This document shows, one piece after another, positions 57,701-64,000 of a DNA stretch of 64,000 bases. A program made the position numbers and the translations under genes. The stretch's first letter is position 1. Every line of letters begins with the position of its first letter. The stretch is from contig NMRB01000257.1 in the NCBI GenBank assembly GCA_002633025.1, forward strand, positions 13,129 through 77,128, given 5' to 3'. The notes beneath the pieces are model-generated. The model saw nothing but the letters and a program-made list of their open reading frames with translations. It did not search any database and was not told the origin of the DNA. This stretch comes from Notospermus geniculatus. Taxonomy: Eukaryota > Nemertea > Pilidiophora > Heteronemertea > Lineidae.

Positions 57701-57788
57701 TTGAGGATATCTTTAGTGGTAAGGACAAGAGTCTGTATGCCGCTTCTTGTGCACTGACCTCTCTACTGTTCAGAAACTTTGACCCAAC
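54756..57788 (-). CDS. Helentron helicase-endonuclease part
   Basis: Continues the Rep frame after TAA 57789-57791 (VGSKFLNSREVSAQEAAYRL, a Helitron landmark); the first Met is at 57728 and gives 990 residues. It has Walker A GPGGVGKSHIIK near residue 309, Walker B LLIIDEISMV near 392, VGDLYQLPP, and the C-terminal WACTIHKVQGKTMDRIVV and YVAFSRVKTLDG near 717. From about residue 765 follows an exonuclease-endonuclease-phosphatase fold with SLNVRS, CFTET, CGDFNVDI, SLLDHLYTN and FSDHDVV, so the metal and catalytic residues look complete. Helicase unwinding and target or donor cleavage are the expected roles. It is nearly identical to the 17.8-19.0 kb fragment. Confidence 0.9.
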   Translation of the reverse strand, partial: VGSKFLNSREVSAQEAAYRLLSLPLKISSRTHQFINTSPKDKRVTMVKPSAIIEEMDDDREDLFCTSIIDRYAARPDTLEQICLAEFVANYVLDSKKYENENNDHDQNILEIDNGRRCPRITLKNGLGRMYKRKKEAVIRFFKPKEGEEKYHHMLMLYLPWRNENSLKGDHESYEDQVRENIERITENERRYTRDLEDSDDIINNLDNNEFPQHAWDRIAPTVEAHEAEHNAEGEEVQQDAGPPDTDNIDIQVGKAKQDNKTYSELSSKFTAEASKSLMTFEEYCQGMRTLNQEQRDVILRHRQWCKDTVVALKNNKELPVYHIFLNGPGGVGKSHIIKLIHYDTVRLLRLSGYYEPEEVIVLLTAFTGTAAFNIDGMTLHSAFSLGTGQYTPLNAEKLNTLRTKLGKMRLLIIDEISMVGADLLFKIHRRLQEIMGTYTDSVFGNISILAVGDLYQLPPIGESPVFGLPRNPYAKLYGSIWEKKFKMIELTQIMRQRGDPTFGQVLQRVRTASCTDEDLDILQSRVVTSENDIPDNTLRVYRTNAEVDAYNETCLDQLGKDNEIVTIQATDTMKSNIKHVRKSTSDKRSDTGGLHSQLKIATSARVMLVTNVDVSDGLVNGAIGTVAGLIWTNTSETNMQTIMVQFDNPKVGQKAIAASPYKVQFPHAVPINKAEASFPINKQRPHIQMTRVQFPLTLCWACTIHKVQGKTMDRIVVGMEKKGRGKFMPGQAYVAFSRVKTLDGLYLLGFDASSIRVSPQVMKELQRLGKQQLPSTVETVSDKTKGDSLLTLISLNVRSYKKHLADLKNDATIRNADICCFTETFLTPNQTLNTNDLIHDDHHVIRHERPLSGQLSKGGIMLSAKSSFSPQKVPNLPPHIEILPCIIQTSGSPVNVITAYRSALVPLPQFVENLHTCLQTVDLSYPTILCGDFNVDIQKNPSNILISYLDKCNLLQAVSTTTTDYGSLLDHLYTNIPNSKLTVSVKDCYFSDHDVVHVKTTNFVNGDRT

Positions 57789-59160
57789 TTAGTCTAGCTG
57801 CTGTCTCAGTTCACTGGTTTGGTTTTCTTTGGCAACATTTCTCAAGAGATCACTCATAACTTTCTCACTTTTCATCATGTAACTACATATGTACATAATG
57901 CACGAGTATGGATCTATGATGAACTGGAGGTCCATGTTGGCTTGCCAAGTGCTGAGAATGTCATAGTTGTAACAGTTGATGGATCTTGCATCAACATCTC
58001 TCTTCAGCACAATGTTTGTACCAGAGAAGGAAACTTTCAATGCATCAGTGTACACTTCTTCTGTGAGACCAGCTCTCTCCAACACATCTGTGAGAGTTGC
58101 ATCATCAGTGAGCTCAGGATCGTTAAGAACATCGGATACTTTTCCAAGCAGTTTAACGACATACTCTTTGTCAATGTTACATTCATCATCAGGTTTCCTT
58201 GCCACAATTGTTTCAGAAGAGATGGGTCTAGGAAAATGAAATCTGCACCCACCGTTTCGTCGGCATGTTCGTGAGTGCTTATGACTTTGGTACTTTTTGG
58301 ACAGTTCATTCAGTTCACATGTTTGATACTGATCTATGAATTCTGTAATTTCCTCATCAGAATTAACATCTAGCCTAGGAGCATTCTCAACCCATATGTT
58401 ACAATGAGCGTGGGGTGATCCTCTCGCTTGGAATTCTATTCTGTAGAAGAAGTCTTGAATGTTTCCAATGGGGTTGGCAGTACTGCAGAGGAAGTCCTTG
58501 AAGAATGACTGAACTCTATAGTTGAACATTCTAGCTGCTGTAACTGGATTTGTTCGGAGCCATCGGGATTTTTCTTCCCATTCCATTGCATGCACATCAT
58601 CATCTGAAAATTGCTTGCCGTATTGTCTACCAATTGTCTGGATTATTTCTGGCCAGTTCAGATCATTAGCTGACATTGTCAGGAACCATGTTGGGATGCC
58701 TAGTTGACGTACCATTGCCACCACATCATGTAATGTTCTTTTCCAGTAGGCAGGTGTACCTCTGACGTTCTTCATGAACTTGAATGCAACATCTTTCCTG
58801 ACTAATGCTCTCAGATTCTCGGAATTTTTCAACATGCCAGCCGTTATTTTTTTCCCACGTTGAATACTGCTTCCTAGTTGTTTTAAAGCTATACTGGCTT
58901 CCTTTTTCACTTGGTCTGCTTCTACGACATATTGAGAAGCCAGTAAGTATTCAACATCTTTTGCAAATCTGCCATCACAATGCAACAGCCTCTGATTGAA
59001 GTACTTTCTTGTAGTTAGTCTACAGTTTCGTTTTGTTGAGAACGTGTTCTGAGCAAAAGGAAACATATCTGGATTGGCCAATTCTTCGTAATGTTCGTCT
59101 GTTAAGAATGCTGTAGGCTTTTGGTTTTCTCCCGGAGCTACAGAAATAATCTGATCAAGA
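57789..59160 (-). CDS. Helentron Rep (HUH Y2) part
   Basis: The open frame from Met 59081 gives 430 residues, but coding clearly extends upstream to about 59160 (SVAPGENQKPTAFLTDEHYE), where the OTU frame must shift by one to join. Motifs: WFLTMSANDLNWPEII, HUH motif GSPHAHCNIWVE near residue 223, a Cys/His cluster CRRNGGCRFHFPRP, and the two tyrosines in MYICSYMMKSEK near 398. It cleaves and joins ssDNA at element termini. It ends at a TAA that interrupts the conserved Rep-helicase linker in frame. Confidence 0.88.
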
Positions 59161-61513
59161 TATTGGCAGATTCTTCAAACGCCACCCTGTCATCTTCCTC
59201 GTCCTGTATATCTTTATCTGTCGTATCTACATTTTCAGGTAGAGAACTGTTCATTTCCACTGGTGCATTACCGTCCTTTGAAAATAATGCTACATAGTGC
59301 GTTTGGTCGATTAATCCTAATGTTATGAAAGGCAAGTTCTCATTAACCTCACTCACTCGGGGTCGAATGATTGTAAACTGATTTGGATTGAGTGTAGCTA
59401 GGATTCTAATTTCTATGTTCAGCATGTCACTCATGCCCTGAACTGTCACATTATCAGCCCAGGCATTTTCATTCTCCAATCTGTCTATGTATCTGTACCA
59501 CAGTTGTTCCTGTCTGTCAGCTGCATCTGGGATACATACAATAGCTCTGTCTGTATCACTAGCACGTGCTGCATCGACATCATCGTTCATGCCAATGTCA
59601 GTTGGATCAGCAATGAAATCCTGATAGATTTCTCTGTTTGATTGTTTGAGGTGTTTGACTATATCTTGTCGAAGTCTCTGAGATGTTAAACTCTGTAAAC
59701 CAGCTGCACGCATTGTTAAACTAACTGCTGAGAAGAAACAACTGCCATCTCCAGGTACATTCTGGACGGTGAAATCATTTCGTGCAGCTAATGTAACTAT
59801 GTCTTGCAGAGCACGTGGTCGTGTTTGATTGTTTTCGGCAATTTGGACTGAGGACGTGTCCATTTGTTCAGTGACATGATCATGATTAGCATGATCATGA
59901 TTTGGTAACTGTAATCCATTATTATCAGATACCTGCTCATTTGACTCATCGATGGTTAGTGCTTCCCACAGTGTCTTGTCTTCATCTTGCCATTCCTTTT
60001 CCCAATCGACATTGACATTGATGTTTTTGTACAGGGGGTTGTTGGTTTTTAACCATGTGAGAGCTTCCATTACTTTCTGAGGTCGGATATAATCGTACAA
60101 GTAGTGACCTTTGTACACTAGCTTTCTCTTTAATTTGAACGGAACGATGTGAGTTTCATCTGGTAGTCTTGGCAAAACAGAACAAATGGGTTGTAGAGAG
60201 GTTGGAACATTAACAGCAGCACCATGAATTGCTCTCTGTTTCCCACTAGGTAATGCGACTAGCTTCATAAACAGTATCCTCTGACTAATTAGTCTTCTCT
60301 CAAGTGGTTTGAGATCGGCCAGTTCTTTAGGTATGTCATCTAGTTGCATGTTGTTAATATTTGCTTGAGCAGGAACGTGGCCGTCTTTCAGCCTCCTGTC
60401 ACATGTTTTACAAATGAACACGCCCTTCTCAGTGCAGCACAGGTTCTTTTGGTCAAACACCATTTTTGCTTCTGTCGGGTTGTTCCCCTCGAATTTCTGG
60501 TACTTCTCAATCTTAAGCAAAAGGACAGATGATCTAAACATCATTCGGGAACAAATACCGCAAGGATACGATGGAGTATCTTTTAGTTTGTTCTTGAAAT
60601 TTTGCGTTGCCGTTGCACACGTTTCTACACGTGATTTTTTCACAGAATATGAAGTTTTCCGTCTTGACAATCGTACACTTCTTTGATTCGAAGTTTCACG
60701 TTTTCGTGATTGTGCTTTGGAGGTTTGGTCTTTATTTTGTCGAAGCTTCTTCGTATGAGCAGTTTCGGATTGTCGAGAGGTAACCTTCGCCTGTTTGTCC
60801 TGTGATGTGCGTTTGATTGCCTGTTCGTGTGTTTCTGATTGACGAGCTGTGGTCATTGCTTGTTTATTCTGTGATCTCCGTTTGATTGTCTGTTCGTGTG
60901 TTTCTGACTGACGAGCTGTGGTCATTGCTTGTTTATTCTGTGATCTCCGTTTGATTGTCTGTTCGTGTGTTTCTGATTGACGAGCTGTGGTCATTGCTTG
61001 TTTATTCTGTGATCTGCGTTTGATTGTCTGTTCGTGTGTTTCTGATTGACGAGCTCTGGTCATTGCTTGTTTATTGTGTGATCTGCGTTTGATTGTCTGT
61101 TCACATGTTTCTGACTGACGAGCTTTGGCCTTTGCCTGTTTATCTTGTGATCTGCGTGTAATGGTTTGTTCACATGTTTCTGATTGACGAGCTTCAGCTT
61201 TGTTTTGTCTATCTTTAACTTGCCGTGTCATTGTTTGTTGAGAGGTTTCTGAACGCCTTGCTGCAGCTTTACTTTCTTTATCTTTAATCTGTCGTAACAA
61301 GCTTTCTTCTGGTGTCTCAGTAGCACGTGCTGCAGCCATCCGAGCCGCATCATTTGTCTTGCGTATTTTAAAAGGAATATTCTCAATTTCTGGATGTGGG
61401 CTATGTCGTTTTCTTTGCGGGGTTTTTTGATCTTCAGTTTTACATTTAACATTCAGTTGTTCATCTTTACATTTCGCTCTTTGTAGAGCTTTTCTATCTC
61501 TGTCCTTTTGCAA
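59138..61513 (-). CDS. Helentron N-terminal part: STPR repeats and OTU protease
   Basis: A 791-codon frame. Residues about 75-290 are 23-residue repeats of the form SETHEQTIKRRSQNKQAMT, basic and helical, like the STPR DNA-binding repeats of fibroin-modulator-binding proteins. A Cys cluster follows (CGICSRMMF, NLCCTEKGVFICKTCDRRL). An OTU cysteine-protease domain begins near residue 575 with NVPGDGSCFFSAV (catalytic Asp and Cys) and has the His in IDQTHYVALF near 737. OTU domains remove ubiquitin; in Helentrons they may shield the transposition proteins or process the polyprotein (inference). The true start lies upstream at 61719 but is separated by the 119-bp duplication. Confidence 0.85.
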   Translation of the reverse strand: MQKDRDRKALQRAKCKDEQLNVKCKTEDQKTPQRKRHSPHPEIENIPFKIRKTNDAARMAAARATETPEESLLRQIKDKESKAAARRSETSQQTMTRQVKDRQNKAEARQSETCEQTITRRSQDKQAKAKARQSETCEQTIKRRSHNKQAMTRARQSETHEQTIKRRSQNKQAMTTARQSETHEQTIKRRSQNKQAMTTARQSETHEQTIKRRSQNKQAMTTARQSETHEQAIKRTSQDKQAKVTSRQSETAHTKKLRQNKDQTSKAQSRKRETSNQRSVRLSRRKTSYSVKKSRVETCATATQNFKNKLKDTPSYPCGICSRMMFRSSVLLLKIEKYQKFEGNNPTEAKMVFDQKNLCCTEKGVFICKTCDRRLKDGHVPAQANINNMQLDDIPKELADLKPLERRLISQRILFMKLVALPSGKQRAIHGAAVNVPTSLQPICSVLPRLPDETHIVPFKLKRKLVYKGHYLYDYIRPQKVMEALTWLKTNNPLYKNINVNVDWEKEWQDEDKTLWEALTIDESNEQVSDNNGLQLPNHDHANHDHVTEQMDTSSVQIAENNQTRPRALQDIVTLAARNDFTVQNVPGDGSCFFSAVSLTMRAAGLQSLTSQRLRQDIVKHLKQSNREIYQDFIADPTDIGMNDDVDAARASDTDRAIVCIPDAADRQEQLWYRYIDRLENENAWADNVTVQGMSDMLNIEIRILATLNPNQFTIIRPRVSEVNENLPFITLGLIDQTHYVALFSKDGNAPVEMNSSLPENVDTTDKDIQDEEDDRVAFEESANILIRLFL
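60770..61260 (-). repeat. 69-bp coding repeats (STPR)
   Basis: About seven consecutive 69-bp units such as ttgcttgtttattctgtgat and gattgtctgttcgtgtgttt. The central four are almost identical, which shows recent unit homogenisation within the Helentron N-terminal frame. Confidence 0.8.
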
Positions 61514-61678
61514 ACGTAATTCTCTCTGTTCAGGAGTTTCTTTAGCCCTATACCTATTTTACATTTAACATTCAGTTGTTCATCTTTACATTTCGCTCGC
61601 TGTAGAGCTTTTCTATCTCTGTCCTTTTGCAAACGTAATTGTCTCTGTTCAGGAGTTTCTTTAGCCCTATACCTGCGT
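61441..61678. repeat. 119-bp tandem duplication in Helentron start region
   Basis: 61441-61559 is repeated at 61560-61678 with few differences (tacatttaacattcagttg begins both). 119 is not a multiple of three, so the duplication breaks the reading frame between the first 50 codons and the rest. Confidence 0.8.
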
Positions 61679-61719
61679 TGCCTTTCGACAGCTTTTTGTC
61701 GTTTTTCATCAGTAGACAT
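61453..61719 (-). pseudogene. Helentron true N-terminus, frameshifted
   Basis: An 88-codon frame beginning MSTDEKRQKAVERQRRYRAK, which matches the STPR-type consensus, and running through QLRLQKDRDRKALQRAKCK. That peptide reappears at the start of the 791-codon frame because of the 119-bp duplication. This is therefore the element's original start and not a separate gene. Confidence 0.75.
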
Positions 61720-61852
61720 GTTTACGCTAGTTGCTGTCTGTGCTGTTCCTTATGGTTTTCTTATATCAAGCCTTCTAGTCTGTCTTAATTTCTTTTCTGA
61801 GGTGTGATCTTAGAGTATCATGTATTAGTGTCTTATTGCCTTATTGTTTATT

Positions 61853-62362
61853 TTAACGTCCAGTGGATGGCTTAAGTTGCGTTTTTCGTCCGGTGGACGG
61901 CCTTATTTGCGTTTTACGTCTGGTGGACGGCCTTAGATACGTTTTACGTCCGGCAGACGGCCTTAGTTGCGTTTTACGTCCGGTGGCCGGCGATAGTTGC
62001 CTTTTACGTCCGAGGGACGGACTTTAAATGCGTTTTACGTCCGGTGGACGGCCTTAGTTGCGTTTTACGTCCGAGGGACGGACTTTAAATGCGTTTTACG
62101 TCCGGCGGACGGCCTTAGTTGCGTTTTACGTCCGGTGGACGGTCTTAGTTGCGTTTAACGTCCGAAGGACGGGCTTTAATTGCGTTTTACGTCCGGTGGA
62201 CGGCCCTAGTTGCGGTTTACGTCCGATGGACGGCCTTAGTTGCGTTTTACGTCTCGTGGACGGCCTTAGTTACGTTTTAGGTCGGATGGACGACCTTAGT
62301 TGCTTTTAACGTCCGCTGGACGGCCTTAGTTGTTGTTAACGTCCGGTGGACGGCCTTATAGT
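61853..62362. repeat. Minisatellite, about 30-bp unit, 16-17 copies
   Basis: The unit gcgttttacgtccggtggac followed by ggccttagtt is repeated head to tail with point variation; some units have gggacggactttaaat in place. It lies about 130 bp upstream of the Helentron start codon, on the 5' side of the element. Confidence 0.85.
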
Positions 62363-63462
62363 GTGTTATAAAAATCACCCGTTGGAGAAATATCCAAAAG
62401 ATGAAAATCGTACCAGAACTGCACAAGCACGATTGGCGAAGGCAGGCGACACTGTGATCTGCAAGTCACGTAAACCCCAATGAAGGGTGTCTATATTTCA
62501 TAGAACAGTTGAACAGAATGGCCGTATAAAACCTCAACACGCATTTATATACAGAAAGCAGTCTGGTGAAGTGTGCAATGATCTTGTGCCAAATGCTGTA
62601 TAAAGGCAATGAACACCAGCATTGTCAAATAAAGGGATGTATTGAATAGTGCGTTTCAAATATGTGACCCTCCAGCACAAAGCCAGTCTGAACTGCCAGG
62701 GAAAATGAACGTAAACGTACTGACAGGACACCAGGATATAAAGGGAGAAATAGATTACTGAGATAGACAGACGGTAGGCCTACTGGCGGGTCACATGTGA
62801 CGTAAGGTGAACTGAACCATTCCAAAACACCGCAGATAAGTGAATTTTCTAAAGGTTATTCAAATCGTTTTATTGCATGACTTGATAAAAGTGGAATGTC
62901 TTACAATAAAGCTGCACTGTGAACTTTTTAAGAGTAAAAGTAACCATATCTTGATCAGACTACATAAACTCCGAAAATTTTTGCGGTCACAGCTATGAAT
63001 TGCCGGTGTGACAGGAATCAGGGTCCTAGGAATGAAGACCCGTCAAACAATACCCTGCTATTGTAAGGTTCGCTAGAATGGTAATGGTATCTCTAGCCAT
63101 ATATTATTATAATCCCTCGCTGAAAATAAGACTGGACTTGGATTCCAGGTGGACTTGGAATCCTTTCACACATGGCTTCAATAAATCTGTGTGTGAAAAA
63201 AACACAGCTTTTTTAAAGTAACAAGCTCGCCGTGTTTCGGAGCGCAGGTCTGGGGTGGGAAAATTCGTTAGTTCTTAGCACGGCCACAGATGGCGCAGCC
63301 ATTAAGTGACCTCATTTTCGCACCTCCAACGACGTGCGGCAATACAGAAATTATTGCATAATTAGAAAAAAGAGCATCGTACACAATCTAATAAAAAGAA
63401 TAGCCAACATTCAACTGAAGTTAGAAGTTTGGTACTGTAGAGCTCGTTAACTTTGAGCTTCA
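62363..63462. other. Non-coding, nothing recognised
   Basis: No supported gene. It contains the short inverted words ggacttggattccaggtgga / tccacctggaatcc-type near 63130-63160. Confidence 0.4.
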
Positions 63463-64000
63463 CCTGTGAAGTATGGTGTAACTGGAACCCGCATCCTTGA
63501 TTAAATCTATAGCGGAAGGTTATTATAGGCGTCTAGCTAATATTCTGAAATTCTGAGCGGATTTGCAGTTGAGAACTGTGTGACCTTGACCTCCGACCTT
63601 GCGTAATCTGAAACCTCATCCTTGATAACCTTGGTGTAAGTGAAGGTTTGGAGCTTCCATCATCACCAGGTTGTGACTTATCTCAAGTTATCAGTGACAG
63701 GTGACTGTGATCTTGACGTTTGACCTCGTGAGATGTATTGCGTAACTGGAACCGGCATATTTGATTAAACTTATAAGATATGGTGAATTCAGGCTTCTAA
63801 TTAGTTTTCTCTTGAAATTCTGAGCAGATTTGCACTTTAGAACTGTTTGTCCTTGATCGCTGACCTTCAAGGTCATTGCGTAATCGAAAAGCTCATCCTT
63901 GATAACCTACGGGTGTAGGTGAAGGGTTTAGGCTTCCACCATCACCAGGTTCTGACTTATCTCATGTTGTCTGTGACGGTTCACTGTGTGACCTTGACCT
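63463..64000. repeat. Two tandem units of about 265 bp, open at window end
   Basis: 63463-63725 and 63726-64000 share taactggaacc, aaattctgagc.gatttgca, ctcatccttgataacct and ccatcaccaggtt..gacttatctca in order. The second unit runs to the window edge, so the array may continue. Confidence 0.7.

Larger units (their letters stand above)
54756..61719 (-). mobile_element. Near-intact Helentron (STPR-OTU-Rep-Hel-EN)
   Basis: The minus-strand order is STPR-type repeats, OTU protease, HUH Rep, PIF1-like helicase and apurinic-like endonuclease. The terminal endonuclease distinguishes Helentrons from canonical Helitrons. The lesions are few: a 119-bp tandem duplication near the start codon, a one-frame shift at about 59160 and a TAA at 57789-57791. 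Exact ends were not found. Confidence 0.85.

Noticed and set aside
62058-62309. 83-codon frame with RRT/VDGLS repeats
   Set aside because: It is the 30-bp minisatellite translated; it has no start context or domain.

Overview
This is a eukaryotic, repeat-rich genomic window with spliced genes (GT-AG introns), many palindromic miniature transposons, abundant taggccta-like and acatgta-like motifs, and rolling-circle transposons. It looks like a marine invertebrate, possibly a deuterostome (lancelet, hemichordate or echinoderm); the sequence does not settle the species. Single N bases at 11020, 18990, 25754, 26522, 32800, 34964 and 51442 look like draft-assembly joins or homopolymer failures. 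Several apparent duplications begin or end exactly at an N, so long-range order should be treated with caution.

Layout. 1057-9861 (minus) is one host gene in ten phase-consistent exons. It encodes a 577-residue proton-coupled oligopeptide transporter (POT/SLC15) with an N-terminal dileucine lysosomal-type signal. Its introns and flanks are filled with MITEs and minisatellites. 11428-14690 (minus) is a spliced RPA-like single-stranded-DNA-binding protein gene with a TATA box. A second copy, cut by an N, lies at 24478-26521. 17834-18989 is the 3' end of a Helentron (helicase C-terminus plus endonuclease). 26523-32371 is an apparently complete DNA transposon of a type I cannot classify: 55-bp terminal inverted repeats around a four-exon gene of about 1646 codons, with two CxxC...HxxC fingers, a conserved unknown core and a PIN/FEN-like acidic motif region. 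39324-45129 (plus) is a canonical Helitron with a novel upstream coiled-coil ORF and a Rep-helicase split by one in-frame TAA. 48229-49048 is a spliced fragment resembling the N-terminal part of G2E3/HECT-like proteins. 54756-61719 (minus) is a nearly intact Helentron: STPR repeats, OTU protease, HUH Rep, PIF1-like helicase and apurinic-like endonuclease in one deduced polyprotein, broken by a 119-bp duplication, one frameshift and one TAA.

How the parts relate. Two classes of rolling-circle element supply Rep-helicases, and the Helentron also carries protease and endonuclease. The RPA-like gene lies downstream of the truncated Helentron on the same strand, as expected if it is an accessory ssDNA-binding protein of that element, although membership is inferred. 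Segments 11021-14000 and 14789-18989 recur at 24115-26521 and 50515-55911 with insertion differences that expose empty sites for several MITEs. The most novel items are the unclassified 5.85-kb transposon, the MITE whose core is 17 copies of a CCACCGCGGTGG-type palindrome, and the 51-bp hairpin mini-element.
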